From a virus, in the IMG/VR virus record IMGVR_UViG_3300037485_001979, positions 62,001 through 126,000 of that record: DNA of 64,000 bases; one strand, 5' to 3'. The notes beneath the pieces are model-generated. The model was not told where the DNA came from. It saw nothing but the letters and a program-made list of their open reading frames with translations, and ran no database searches. Made by a program: the position numbers and the translations under genes. This document shows, piece after piece, positions 48,477-57,147 of the stretch. The first letter of the stretch is position 1. Each line of letters begins with the position of its first letter.

Positions 48477-48760
48477 GACTTCCTCCGGGGACCCACGAAG
48501 AAGTGATGGATGCCACTCCACTTCATGACCACACAGGGATTCCCGCAATAGACCCCCTTGTAGTACCTGACTGCCCAATCATTGCGCAGGAGGAGACCGT
48601 ATTTGCGGCCATACTTGTTGGCCTCCATCCATTCCTTGAGATCCTCTTTATCCGCATACTTCACGAAGGTGCGATAAGTGATCTCGCGGGAGCTGTCATC
48701 GAAAGCGTCGACGTGACACCCGCAGGCGCCCACGCAGGTTCCAATTAGGCAGTAGCTCAT
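48473..48760 (-). CDS. Small Cys-containing protein
   Basis: 95 residues from the ATG at 48760 (SD GAGGAGG, ATGA overlap). MSYCLIGTCVGACGCHVDAF gives four Cys and a His in 16 residues, a possible metal site, followed by a basic helical and aromatic part (EWMEANKYGRKYGLLLRNDW). No family. Confidence 0.65.
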   Translation of the reverse strand: MSYCLIGTCVGACGCHVDAFDDSSREITYRTFVKYADKEDLKEWMEANKYGRKYGLLLRNDWAVRYYKGVYCGNPCVVMKWSGIHHFFVGPRRKS

Positions 48761-49479
48761 CTGACCTCCTCGAACTCGGCGAGCCATTGGGACGGTAGGG
48801 TCTCGTAGATCTTTTCTACGACTTCACGGGGGCTCGCCGTGCTGACATCAAGGACTGAGGTTGTAAAGGAGTGACCACTGAGATCGTGGAGCTCAATGGT
48901 GACCTGTTCGGCGCCCAGGTAACCGTCATCGACCCGACGGCGGAAGTCATCGTTCGCGGATTCAAAGCGATCCTTGCCACGATCACCGACGAGGCGACTG
49001 CGGCGGACCTCAGGGGAAGCCCGCAGGAACACGTAGTGGATGTGCTGGGACACCGGGATGTACTTGTCGAACAGATACAGCGCAGTGGAGATCACGAGCT
49101 GTAGGGGCACCCCGTTGCCGTAACTCTGATAGGCCACCGTGCTCGGCCACAGGCGATCCATGATCACGGTGTAGCCATGGGAGAGAAGCCTGGCGGCCTC
49201 AGCCATGAGTTCAGCACGTGCTGCCAGGAATCCGAAGAACAGAGTGGGCACCTCTGCCTTCTGGTTGGGATCCAGCAGGATCGTGCGGAGCTTCTCGCCC
49301 AAGGCGGTGGTCCCAGGATCCCTGAGGATCTTCACCTTGTCCATTGAAGTCACCTTCCAGGGTGCCACACTTTGATCGATGACACACTGGGGGGTCACCA
49401 GGAACTCGGCGAGGTTGTGACATGCCAGGCTCTTGCCCGAGCCGTCTGGGCCATCCAGAATTATGAGTTTTGCAGTCAT
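48757..49479 (-). CDS. tmk: Thymidylate-kinase-like protein
   Basis: 240 residues from the ATG at 49479 (SD GGAGG, ATGA overlap). LIILDGPDGSGKSLACHNLA has the P-loop at 10-17, and VIMDRLWPSTVAYQSYGNGV the DR...S..AYQ signature of thymidylate kinases. LVGDRGKDRFE lies in the lid region. The family phosphorylates dTMP to dTDP. In a phage it supports DNA synthesis; other nucleoside-monophosphate kinases of similar fold are an alternative. Confidence 0.75.
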   Translation of the reverse strand: MTAKLIILDGPDGSGKSLACHNLAEFLVTPQCVIDQSVAPWKVTSMDKVKILRDPGTTALGEKLRTILLDPNQKAEVPTLFFGFLAARAELMAEAARLLSHGYTVIMDRLWPSTVAYQSYGNGVPLQLVISTALYLFDKYIPVSQHIHYVFLRASPEVRRSRLVGDRGKDRFESANDDFRRRVDDGYLGAEQVTIELHDLSGHSFTTSVLDVSTASPREVVEKIYETLPSQWLAEFEEVR

Positions 49480-49859
49480 GAAATAAAACCTCCATGAATG
49501 AGTGGTTTGGAATAGGGACGGATCATCAGAGGTGCAGTCTTTACTCCAACGATGTGCATTCGCAAGGCGAGATGCTGGGGGCGGAACGTGACGACGCCAC
49601 CGTTGTGGCGGTAACACGCCGGTCTCTTGTAACGCGTGAAACTGATGAAGACACCGGCCTCAGTACGCTCGATGGCGTAATGGGTGAGGTGATGATCAGG
49701 ACGGGGACCCAGGGCACGCTGGATGCGATCCGCAGTGGGGCTGAGATCGGCGCCTTCAATCCAGGCCTTGGCGGCCTCATGGATCACGTAGTCGTTGATA
49801 TCACCGGTGGCCACGCAACACGCCCCGGTGTCCTCTGCACGAATAACAACCGAATTCAT
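49476..49859 (-). CDS. Hypothetical protein
   Basis: 127 residues from the ATG at 49859 (SD GGGAGG). MNSVVIRAEDTGACCVATGD, YVIHEAAKAWIEGADL and a basic beta-type C-terminal half with KRPACYRHNGGVVTFRPQHL. It is coupled to the thymidylate kinase by ATGA. Function unknown. Confidence 0.65.
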   Translation of the reverse strand: MNSVVIRAEDTGACCVATGDINDYVIHEAAKAWIEGADLSPTADRIQRALGPRPDHHLTHYAIERTEAGVFISFTRYKRPACYRHNGGVVTFRPQHLALRMHIVGVKTAPLMIRPYSKPLIHGGFIS

Positions 49860-49882
49860 AGTACCTCCCTGAATAAAAAGAA

Positions 49883-49909
49883 ACGTCGGTGTACTGAGTA
49901 CACCGACGT
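49883..49909 (-). terminator. Intrinsic terminator leading into the next SD
   Basis: 12-bp perfect stem ACGTCGGTGTAC / GTACACCGACGT with a 3-nt loop, then TTCTTTTTATT and the SD GGGAGG of the gene starting at 49859. Confidence 0.75.
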
Positions 49910-49935
49910 CGTGGGACATCTAATTAAAGACGGCC

Positions 49936-50277
49936 TCAAAACTTCGTGGTCGCCGGGGCTCCTACCTGTGGGGGTTCCGCCTCGGCTTTTTCTTTTTCCT
50001 CGGCATCAGCGCCGACTTCGGGGACTTTAATGCCGGCGGCTGCAAAGGAAGTCGACAGGGCATCCACCAGGGGCTCTTCCTTGGTGAACGTGGCACCGTG
50101 CTTGATATGCAGGACGACCTGCTTGCCACCATCAAGGGTGAGCAACAGGGTGTTGGCGTTGAGGAACGAGAAGCGACCTTGCAGCAGGGCGACACGAGCC
50201 GAGGCCTCGCAGACCTCAATGTTATTGGGGGTGCGGCCACCGGGGTTCAGGGTACCGGTACGCAGAAAGTTGATCAT
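49936..50277 (-). CDS. Small hypothetical protein
   Basis: 113 residues from the ATG at 50277 (SD TGGAG). MINFLRTGTLNPGGRTPNNI, ALLQGRFSFLNANTLLLTLD and an acidic Pro-rich tail (EEKEKAEAEPPQVGAP). Flanked by palindrome copy 5 upstream and a terminator downstream, so it appears to be a one-gene unit. Confidence 0.65.
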   Translation of the reverse strand: MINFLRTGTLNPGGRTPNNIEVCEASARVALLQGRFSFLNANTLLLTLDGGKQVVLHIKHGATFTKEEPLVDALSTSFAAAGIKVPEVGADAEEKEKAEAEPPQVGAPATTKF

Positions 50278-50334
50278 GTTGACTCCAGGGTGTTGTGCTG
50301 TCTTGCAGCGGGTGATGTCAGGATTCTGTAGCGG

Positions 50335-50349
50335 TTTACTCTCAGTCAA
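50335..50349 (-). promoter_or_regulatory. Recurring near-palindrome, copy 5
   Basis: Minus strand TTGACTGAGAGTAAA, 57 nt upstream of the start at 50277. A short hairpin GCCCC...GGGGC (50350-50365) lies directly before it on the minus strand. Confidence 0.55.
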
Positions 50350-50365
50350 GCCCCTCTGCGGGGGC
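50350..50365 (-). terminator. Short GC hairpin without T-tract, possible weak terminator
   Basis: GCCCCC-GCAGA-GGGGC on the minus strand, immediately after the ruvA stop codon and immediately before palindrome copy 5. No run of T follows. Confidence 0.3.
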
Positions 50366-50944
50366 TCATTTCCTCGCCTTACTGATCAGAGACTGGGCGA
50401 TAAAGTTGGCGTCTCGTCCCGGGTTACTCAGAACCACATCCTTGATCTCACCGATGTCGAAACGTGCGCCGAGTCCGAGTGCCGAGAGAATAGCATAGAC
50501 CGCTGAAGTCGTCTGGTCGTATTGGAGATTCTCACGGGATTGGAATCGCACCTGAAGGGAGTCCACGAGTTTCTTGGCACCCGTGGGTCCAAACCCCTTA
50601 GTGATCTTCGCCAACGCGGCGACATCACCATTGGCAACCGCAGCGATGACCACTGCGGCGTCGACTGCGGTGGCCAAGCGATGTGCAGTCTTCGCTCCGA
50701 TGCCGTCGACGTCCATGAGCTCTAAGGCAAGACGTCGAGAATCATATGTGTTGAACCCGAAGAGCACCTGCGACTTCTCAGTGAAGTGATGGTAAATCCA
50801 ATAGGAGGCGTCTCGCCCACACTGGGCGAGGTCTCCGTTGGTGTCGTGGATGGGGCGCACGAGGGCATAACCGATGTCCCCTGTACGCAAAACTACTTCA
50901 GTGGGGTTCACGGCGATGACACGTCCTAAGATATTGGCAATCAT
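50366..50944 (-). CDS. ruvA: RuvA-like Holliday-junction-binding protein
   Basis: 192 residues from the ATG at 50944 (SD GGTGAAAAC). The RuvA order is clear: MIANILGRVIAVNPTEVVLR and GDIGYALVRPI (OB fold), YHHFTEKSQVLFGFNTYDSR, then two HhH units, LMDVDGIGAKTAHRLATA (about 76-93) and LAKITKGFGPTGAKKLVDSL (about 109-128). The C-terminal RuvB-binding domain is diverged. RuvA recognises four-way junctions. No RuvB or RuvC is in the window, so it may borrow host RuvB or act alone on replication intermediates. Confidence 0.85.
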   Translation of the reverse strand: MIANILGRVIAVNPTEVVLRTGDIGYALVRPIHDTNGDLAQCGRDASYWIYHHFTEKSQVLFGFNTYDSRRLALELMDVDGIGAKTAHRLATAVDAAVVIAAVANGDVAALAKITKGFGPTGAKKLVDSLQVRFQSRENLQYDQTTSAVYAILSALGLGARFDIGEIKDVVLSNPGRDANFIAQSLISKARK

Positions 50945-50948
50945 GTTT

Positions 50949-51503
50949 TCACCAGGGTTTGTTGAGGTGGTTGGCATTGGCGGGGCGGCTGACCAGCTCG
51001 CCCTTCAGGAAGTCGGATCCATTGGAGCCCATGTTGTTGCACGGCACCTCGAGGAAGTCGTCGAGGTTGGCATCAATGAGGCGCAGTGCCCTGGCAGCAT
51101 ACCGCAGGGCTCCACGCGAGGACACCGAGTTGCACTGGAAAATGGGGCAATAAACGCCATGCAGTCTAGCTTCCAGTATAAAACTTTCGTCACTGCACCC
51201 CTGCGATTCGCGCAGTTCCGCCCAGAAACTCTTCGGCTGATATTGCCGAAGTGCGATGTACACCAAAGCGTTATATGGGTACTTGTCTGGTCGCGCATGT
51301 GAACGCGGGTTTCCAATTTGACTCACCTCAATCCCTGCCACGACAGGCTCGCCATTTACATTGTTACATGGGCGCAGGACCCCTGCGTAATAATAATCGC
51401 TGCCGCAATCATATGTGCACCGCACCTTCCAGGGGTGTGCTGGAAGTGGGCCGAGTTCCTCGATGAGGTTGGTGTACCGGATGTCAGGGATGGTTGTTGG
51501 CAT
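50949..51503 (-). CDS. Hypothetical protein
   Basis: 184 residues from the ATG at 51503 (SD AAGGGAGCC); the upstream extension is Ser/Pro-rich and discarded. Beta-type centre KVRCTYDCGSDYYYAGVLRP, then ARLHGVYCPIFQCNSVSSRG. Four Cys but no canonical ribbon. No family. Confidence 0.6.
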   Translation of the reverse strand: MPTTIPDIRYTNLIEELGPLPAHPWKVRCTYDCGSDYYYAGVLRPCNNVNGEPVVAGIEVSQIGNPRSHARPDKYPYNALVYIALRQYQPKSFWAELRESQGCSDESFILEARLHGVYCPIFQCNSVSSRGALRYAARALRLIDANLDDFLEVPCNNMGSNGSDFLKGELVSRPANANHLNKPW

Positions 51504-52182
51504 TGTCGGCTCCCTTGTCGCTATGGCCGCGGAGGAACTCCTCGGCGGTGTCTGGTGCTTTGAACTTGGTGTCGGACTGGATGTCGTGGAGGATATCAAT
51601 GGCATACCCATTGATCGTGGCGCTGATGGTCCCGTTGGTGGGGGTAGTATCAACTACCAAATGCACCAAGTGCTGGATAGGGAACCTGACCTCGGGGTGC
51701 CGCCGGTACATGGAGGCTATCACTACGTTGCGCATCAAGCCATGAATTGTGGTGATCGTCGCAGCGGCGAGAAGACGAAACAATACACTTGGGGTAGTCT
51801 CTTTCATTGCGTCGAAGACACCCTTGGCTTCGGGTTCGGCATCGATGTGTGCCAGGAGCATACGCATCATTGAAATCAGATCCTGAGTCGCCGCGAAGTC
51901 TTCACCTGGGGAAGACGAGTCAGCGATATCCATGACACCTGCGAGCTCTTCGACCTGCGCGACATGACTCGAATGGATACTCGAAGGGGGTCTCTCTGAA
52001 AAGCGCTGGGAGACCCGCTCATTAACAAACGAATAAACGGTTTCATCAGCCTCCCGTTGCCTTATGGCCACGAACAGGCTTCTCGTGGCGATCAGAGATG
52101 TGAGCTCGCGCCGCGCCTGGGCGTCGAGCTCGATGGGACCAATGGGGAACAAGCGTTGGAGATCGCTGAGACTTGGAATCAT
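51484..52182 (-). CDS. Hypothetical helical protein
   Basis: 232 residues; SD AAAGGAATCC. Helical N-terminal half (ELTSLIATRSLFVAIRQREA, FVNERVSQRFSERPP) and a mixed C-terminal half with HPEVRFPIQHLVHLVVDTT. No family. ATGA-coupled upstream. Confidence 0.6.
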   Translation of the reverse strand: MIPSLSDLQRLFPIGPIELDAQARRELTSLIATRSLFVAIRQREADETVYSFVNERVSQRFSERPPSSIHSSHVAQVEELAGVMDIADSSSPGEDFAATQDLISMMRMLLAHIDAEPEAKGVFDAMKETTPSVLFRLLAAATITTIHGLMRNVVIASMYRRHPEVRFPIQHLVHLVVDTTPTNGTISATINGYAIDILHDIQSDTKFKAPDTAEEFLRGHSDKGADNANNHP

Positions 52183-53480
52183 AACGGGATTCCTTTCTTT
52201 GTTTTCTGATACGCGTTGACCAACCTGATGATCTCACTAACGGCGGCGTGGGAACTCTGGGTTCTCGCCGCGGAGTTCATGACCATGGCCAACAAGACCA
52301 GGACATGATCGTTGAGCATGGAGTGCTCTTGTATCCCCGGGGCCTGGACTCCCATAGCCTTAGCGGTGTGGGCCTGGATTCGGGCAAGCATGAAGTCGCG
52401 GATATTCACGGCGTCTCGGGTGCGCCCGTTGTCCTTGAGGATCTCGAGCCCCCCTTTATCGGTTACCGCGACGATGACATCGCGTTCACGACGCAGGGAC
52501 TCAGCGATGCGATCCACGGTATCCGCATGCAGGGCCTTCATGGCTACAACAAAGGCAGGGACGAGTTCCGTGTTCGCATTGGACTCCATTGCGAACTCAC
52601 CGGGTTCAGTCCACCCCAGCGAGGCCCGTGCGAAGATGCCCCCCTTGGCGAGGTGCTCCATGTACTGCTTCGTGGGCCACGTCCTGGGTTGATCGGGTTC
52701 CCGGAGGATCTCGAGGCGCTCCAAGAGCACCTGGGTGCAGAAGTCGTAATCGATGTCCTCGATGACGTGACCGATGTGCTGGCCCAGGTTGTAACGCCAG
52801 CTCTCGAGGACGGTCTCGGGGTTGATGCAGTGGGGGACCCACCACGACCACATCGCGATACCCAGGAGGTTCAGGTACTGGGCTACAAATGCTGCCCAGG
52901 GGGTCTCATAGCCGTATTCATTATTACCGAAGTACCCGAATACTGACTGACAACTCCGGAGACCCGAGCAGTCGGTTTCCCAGTACCCGGCCTGCCAGTC
53001 CGAGAGCAGGTATAGCCGGGAGTTGTCTTGACTCGCGGATTCCCAGTTGAGCTCCCAGTAATCCTTTTTGTTGCCACGCCGCTTCGAGGACCAGTAACAA
53101 CTGAATCTATCGAAGCGCTTCCCGTAGTCGCTGAGAATATCGGAGTCCCGGAGATCACGGGTGAGGCGTTCCTGGACATCGTAGAGGAGCCCATAGAAGT
53201 GGTCGTTATTCCCAATCTTACCACAGTGTTTCTGGACATCGGGGTAGCTGCGTGGCTCCATGTTCACCTTGAGTGCGTAGACACTCTTACGATTCGCATG
53301 GAACTCGGTGAGGCCGGCAACACATGAATCAATGAATGACTTGGTGTCCGCGTTGAGCCCGCCGTCTTCGTCGTGCCCGAACCCCAGGGACTTCAGGAAG
53401 TCCTCGGTGATCGGGTCAGTTTCTGATGCGGGCAGCCAGGGCTTCAGGCCTGCCCAGTCCTGGATTTCAAGTGTGTTCAT
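52179..53480 (-). CDS. Hypothetical protein
   Basis: 433 residues; SD GAGGGGAG. Trp/Tyr-rich centre (RFDRFSCYWSSKRRGNKKDY, FGYFGNNEYGYETPWAAFVA) and a helical C-terminus (FMLARIQAHTAKAMGVQ, SEIIRLVNAYQKTKK). No motif gives a function. It is in a run of five ATGA-linked genes (51484-55520), all of unknown role. Confidence 0.6.
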   Translation of the reverse strand: MNTLEIQDWAGLKPWLPASETDPITEDFLKSLGFGHDEDGGLNADTKSFIDSCVAGLTEFHANRKSVYALKVNMEPRSYPDVQKHCGKIGNNDHFYGLLYDVQERLTRDLRDSDILSDYGKRFDRFSCYWSSKRRGNKKDYWELNWESASQDNSRLYLLSDWQAGYWETDCSGLRSCQSVFGYFGNNEYGYETPWAAFVAQYLNLLGIAMWSWWVPHCINPETVLESWRYNLGQHIGHVIEDIDYDFCTQVLLERLEILREPDQPRTWPTKQYMEHLAKGGIFARASLGWTEPGEFAMESNANTELVPAFVVAMKALHADTVDRIAESLRRERDVIVAVTDKGGLEILKDNGRTRDAVNIRDFMLARIQAHTAKAMGVQAPGIQEHSMLNDHVLVLLAMVMNSAARTQSSHAAVSEIIRLVNAYQKTKKGIPL

Positions 53481-53995
53481 GCGATCTCCCCTCTCAGGTT
53501 GTAATCGGATCGTCCAATGTAGGCGACACCGCCATCAGCGTTCTCGAACACCCAGAAGTTATGGTTGAGCCCACTCACGATGCCAAGCCGGGATTCATAG
53601 AAGACATCGGGGAGGCATCGGATATTACTCACCGCGATTCTGGTGTGGGGGAGTCCCCCGGGGCCATGGCGGAGGCGGACAACTCGTGTAGCGGAACCCT
53701 CGTACCCAAGGTACTCGATTCCTGGTTTATTGGTCTCAATAAACTTGTCAGAGCTTCGCATCTTCTTACGCATATACTTCAGAGTTACATCGGTCCATGC
53801 CACTGGATTGGCCTGGCAGTCCAGAATGCAGACGAGCAGTGGCCAGAGCCGAAAGGGAACACTGCCTAGGATGCCCAACTTAATCGGCTTCTGGAGTAAG
53901 GTGACGACGCCATCGCTGTTCCCGAACTCTGTCGGGAACCCGGGGACATCGGGGAGATCTGTTTCAGTGTTACGAATCCAATCGGGAAGACTCAT
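53477..53995 (-). CDS. Hypothetical protein
   Basis: 172 residues; SD AAGGGGGTC. A Leu-rich hydrophobic stretch (LGILGSVPFRLWPLLVCILD) near residue 40 may contact a membrane; the C-terminal half is beta-type (RHGPGGLPHTRIAVSNIR, HNFWVFENADGGVAYIGRSD). ATGA on both sides. No family. Confidence 0.6.
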   Translation of the reverse strand: MSLPDWIRNTETDLPDVPGFPTEFGNSDGVVTLLQKPIKLGILGSVPFRLWPLLVCILDCQANPVAWTDVTLKYMRKKMRSSDKFIETNKPGIEYLGYEGSATRVVRLRHGPGGLPHTRIAVSNIRCLPDVFYESRLGIVSGLNHNFWVFENADGGVAYIGRSDYNLRGEIA

Positions 53996-54312
53996 CTGAC
54001 CCCCTTATAGGTGAAGTACACCTTGTTCTTGTGGATGCTTGTCTTGATGTCGGGGTGGTCGCGCAAAAACTTGTCGATGGCACCCCATCCGCACTTGAGG
54101 TGCAGGCCCTGCAGGTACCCCATAGACACCGGACGCTTGGCGATGCGGACCTCCTCGAAGGCCCGCTGGAGGTCGTGCACGAAGACCTCGACACGCCGGT
54201 GTGCATACTCGCTCTCCCTGGACTGGAAGGAATCGAAGACGTTCATGGCAACCCTTGCAGCACTCTCTGGGGTGACCTCTGGCACATCTGGGTTCTTGTC
54301 GACTTGGTTCAT
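53992..54312 (-). CDS. Small hypothetical protein, possible nucleic-acid-binding fold
   Basis: 106 residues; helical N-terminus (RVEVFVHDLQRAFEEVRIAK) and GYLQGLHLKCGWGAIDKFLR with a basic C-terminal strand pair (SIHKNKVYFTYKGVR). The layout could be a winged-helix-like or HU-like small protein, but no specific motif is met. Confidence 0.6.
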   Translation of the reverse strand: MNQVDKNPDVPEVTPESAARVAMNVFDSFQSRESEYAHRRVEVFVHDLQRAFEEVRIAKRPVSMGYLQGLHLKCGWGAIDKFLRDHPDIKTSIHKNKVYFTYKGVR

Positions 54313-55520
54313 AGGTGCCCCGCTGATAGTAAAGTGATTGTGGTCTCACGGACACGATCCGGGAGATCTTTCCAGCGCACGTGGCGCTGGTGCTCAAAGC
54401 AATGCGATGCCATATTCGTCGTGATCTCCACGGTAACCCCCTTGCCGTGATCCCGCAACACGTAGCCCACGAGATCCCCTGGATTCGTGGGTTTCCCGAA
54501 ATCATGAGACGTCGGGGTCCTGAGGAGGTAGACACTGGGGTCGTAATCGGAGACCAGGAGTGTGGCGTTCACGGGCTCGAGGTCCGGCAACAAGGCCTTC
54601 TCGATATCCTCCAGAGAAGGCTGACGTTGAGCGTGGCCGGCGTCATCGATCTCGATTTTATCATCGAGCTGCCGGCGGGGGTCGTCGGAGTATCGTGTGG
54701 ACTCGAGGAGCAACCGCATTGGCTTCTCGGGCATCCCGGCCCACTCCGACAACGTGGTCAGGTGATCCTCGACGACTTCATCCCAGATCTTGTCCTTGGC
54801 CCTGCACTCGGCCTCAGAGAACGCGAGGTCATCGAGGATGGGGTAGTTCTCCAGGGATCCCTTGATCTCGAGAAGTGTCTTGACCACAAGGTATGTGTGG
54901 ACCTTACCATCATAATTGTTGGCGATGCAGACGTAGAGGCTGTTATCAGAATACGTGTAGATGTCAAATGCCTTTTCACGAAGATCGTTTAACGTCTTCA
55001 TGACTGCGTCATAGTTGACCCTGCCAGCAATAGAATTCCGGGTACAGATATGGTCTGGCATAAATCGAATCCAGAACCCGGTTTCCAATATGTTTGCAGT
55101 CGAAGGCCTCGGGGTCACTTTATCTGGGGCAGCCCCCTCGAACTCTTCGTCACCATCCATCTTAACCTTCATCGAGGCGAGGTCCCCAATCTTGTTCAGG
55201 AAGTCGCTATCGAGATCATGAAATGAAGGTGGGCGTTCTCGTGTGACGTAAATGAACTTATTGTTCTTGACCTCTCCGTAATTCGGTGCTGTGGGCTCCG
55301 GCCAGCCATCAAATGGCTTCTCGCCCTCGGAGAGGGCTTCGAGGCTCTCGCGCCAGGCTAGATCCCGGGAGATCGAAGGTTTGAACTTGCCTTCACAGCT
55401 CGGGCACCCCATGCCACGGATGAGCTGGTCATAGGAATGCCAGGGGAGATCGGAATGCGTGAAGTGGAGGCCCCCGGTGCTATCCCAGGGTTCCCCACAC
55501 CGGCAAATAATGTCGGCCAT
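54309..55520 (-). CDS. Zinc-ribbon protein of a phage-specific type
   Basis: 403 residues; SD GAGGAG. The first 45 residues form a ribbon: IICRCGEPWDSTGGLHF and GCPSCEG. Then IYVTRERPPSFHDL, FDIYTYSDNSLYVCIANNYD and YPILDDLAFSEAECRAKDKI. The C-R-C-G-x-P-W-D opening and the YPILD(D/E) segment are shared, as I recall, by uncharacterised actinophage and jumbo-phage proteins. Role unknown. Confidence 0.65.
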   Translation of the reverse strand: MADIICRCGEPWDSTGGLHFTHSDLPWHSYDQLIRGMGCPSCEGKFKPSISRDLAWRESLEALSEGEKPFDGWPEPTAPNYGEVKNNKFIYVTRERPPSFHDLDSDFLNKIGDLASMKVKMDGDEEFEGAAPDKVTPRPSTANILETGFWIRFMPDHICTRNSIAGRVNYDAVMKTLNDLREKAFDIYTYSDNSLYVCIANNYDGKVHTYLVVKTLLEIKGSLENYPILDDLAFSEAECRAKDKIWDEVVEDHLTTLSEWAGMPEKPMRLLLESTRYSDDPRRQLDDKIEIDDAGHAQRQPSLEDIEKALLPDLEPVNATLLVSDYDPSVYLLRTPTSHDFGKPTNPGDLVGYVLRDHGKGVTVEITTNMASHCFEHQRHVRWKDLPDRVRETTITLLSAGHL

Positions 55521-55547
55521 AATGGCTCCTCTGTCTCGACATGGAGA

Positions 55548-55694
55548 CTATTTCTTGGATTGGAATCCCCGAACGGCCTCCAGAGGCCACTTCAGGGCGT
55601 GGATGACACGTTCCCCGGAACTCATGGTTTCCGGGGACTTGGCGTAGGCGATGCCGACACCGATGAGATAGACCACAATGAGGATATCAATCAT
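55548..55694 (-). CDS. 48-residue single-span membrane protein
   Basis: MIDILIVVYLIGVGIAYAKS, then PETMSSGERVIHALKWPLEA and VRGFQSKK. N-terminal hydrophobic helix and a basic C-terminus. SD GAGGAATCC, and the start overlaps the end of the upstream gene by 8 nt. The DNA also contains a 9-bp inverted repeat (TCCCCGGAA/TTCCGGGGA). Probably a small inner-membrane protein. Confidence 0.65.
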   Translation of the reverse strand: MIDILIVVYLIGVGIAYAKSPETMSSGERVIHALKWPLEAVRGFQSKK

Positions 55695-56343
55695 GGGATT
55701 CCTCGTCACGTAACACGGGTTCTAGGAGATCATGGATCAGGGCGTCCAACTGGGAGCTCACATAACCATGGACCACTCTGACGTAGCCATGGTTGATCTT
55801 CTTGGCCCCGAAGTGGTCGACGCCATATAGGTGGACGTCAAACTCGCGAGTATCATGGAAGTCCTGGTCACGTAACCAGGACTCCAAGCTATCGAGGTCC
55901 ACTGGTGGTATCAGTGCCCTGCGGAGGAACTCGTCAAGTGGGATATTAGAACGTGTGTCGTGCGAAGGTGTCCCGATGAGAACCCCATATCGCTTATGGT
56001 GTTCTGCGATGTTCTCCATGACGATATCGGCGACGTGCTCCCATCCCTTCTTGGTATCCCGTGGGCGGTGGTCGTCGTAGACCTGCCAGGCCTCGAGACG
56101 GACATTGGGGACCCCAAACGTGGGGGTAATCGCGAAGACTCGTGTGGTCGTCTTCTTGTTCGAGATTTGAGAAGTCACGATGTCATGCCGCAGAAATGCG
56201 GGCAAGTCATCAATGCACACGGGTGGGAACAATGCCGCTGCCTTAATGCGATCTGGATTCATGTCCTTTATGGGCAGCTTGTCAAAGGAATCAATGACCA
56301 CGGCATATTTCGTCAGGGGTTCTCGTGAGGTGTCATCACACAT
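55687..56343 (-). CDS. Hypothetical protein with internal duplication
   Basis: 218 residues from the ATG at 56343 (SD GAGGAGGCC). Two similar segments occur: AALFPPVCIDDLPAFLRHD (about 35-55), followed by RVFAITPTFGVPN, and RALIPPVDLDSLESWLRDQD (about 140-160), followed by FDVHLYGVDHFGAK. The pattern A-L-(F/I)-PPV-x2-D-x-L-x2-(F/W)LR repeats with a beta-type follow-up. Function unknown. Confidence 0.65.
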   Translation of the reverse strand: MCDDTSREPLTKYAVVIDSFDKLPIKDMNPDRIKAAALFPPVCIDDLPAFLRHDIVTSQISNKKTTTRVFAITPTFGVPNVRLEAWQVYDDHRPRDTKKGWEHVADIVMENIAEHHKRYGVLIGTPSHDTRSNIPLDEFLRRALIPPVDLDSLESWLRDQDFHDTREFDVHLYGVDHFGAKKINHGYVRVVHGYVSSQLDALIHDLLEPVLRDEESHD

Positions 56344-56345
56344 GG

Positions 56346-56816
56346 TTAGGCCTCCTCGGTGCAGGGTGAACACGCGGTAACCTCGCCTTGGTCGACGCAG
56401 ACATAGTAGGTGCCGTGGGTCTTATTGTGGAGATAGAACTCGTTGCTGACCCCGGTCTCGGGACCAGTCACGGTAGCCCACTTCGTCTTGTTCGGGGCTC
56501 CAGACGCCGAGCGAACCGCGGCGAGAGCCTTGTCGTAGTCCGATGACCCCTCGGGGGCCTTATCAAGGATCTCACGGGTGACTTCATGCCACTCCGAGTT
56601 CACGAATGCGAAGCACACCGCGTACTCACAAGATGGACACTTGATGTTGGCCTTGTGTTGGCCTCGCTTTCCAGCGGTGCCCAGTGAACCCACCCCAATG
56701 GGTACCATGCCCCAAATCAGGGCGCCATAGGGTATCTTCGTGGTATGAATCTTCGGAAGCGTGCCGGGCTCAGCCCCCAGAGGTGGACGGCGGGGATCTG
56801 TATGCTTTTCAGTCAT
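56346..56816 (-). CDS. Zinc-ribbon-like protein
   Basis: 156 residues from the ATG at 56816 (SD GAGG). KANIKCPSCEYAVCFAFVNS and a C-terminal YYVCVDQGEVTACSPCTEEA give two Cys pairs, one at each end of the core. YYVCVDQG resembles the closing beta-strand of other ribbon proteins. Third member of a local zinc-protein cluster. Confidence 0.6.
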   Translation of the reverse strand: MTEKHTDPRRPPLGAEPGTLPKIHTTKIPYGALIWGMVPIGVGSLGTAGKRGQHKANIKCPSCEYAVCFAFVNSEWHEVTREILDKAPEGSSDYDKALAAVRSASGAPNKTKWATVTGPETGVSNEFYLHNKTHGTYYVCVDQGEVTACSPCTEEA

Positions 56817-57147
56817 CTTCGACCTCTTCCTCGTCGGCGAGATCATCGCAGACGGCAGCACTGGTTTGTTCTTCGATGTCATCCTGGCAGGACGAGCACA
56901 ACTTCTGCGCCTTCTCCTCGGGGATGAACTCGCACCCGCAGGACTGGCACTCTGTCTTCACGTCCTTCCAAGCACAGGGGCAGCCGCGCTCATGACAGAC
57001 CACCCCGTTGATACTGGCGAGCACACAGCTATCGCAGCTCAGGCTGGCAGCGTATTTATCCTTCATGGCGATTTGGGCACCTCGGATGGTGTCGAACTCC
57101 TGCTTGATCAGGCTACCATCCTCGTCGGTGTACGACGCTTTAATCAT
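56809..57147 (-). CDS. Multi-Cys zinc-binding protein
   Basis: 112 residues from the ATG at 57147 (SD CGGAG). FDTIRGAQIAMKDKYA, then LSCDSCVLASINGVVCHERG, CPCAW, ECQSCGCEF and CSSCQDD; nine Cys and a His in about 55 residues, ending in an acidic tail. The HERGCP segment resembles conserved phage small proteins. Probably binds two zinc ions. Confidence 0.7.
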   Translation of the reverse strand: MIKASYTDEDGSLIKQEFDTIRGAQIAMKDKYAASLSCDSCVLASINGVVCHERGCPCAWKDVKTECQSCGCEFIPEEKAQKLCSSCQDDIEEQTSAAVCDDLADEEEVEDD

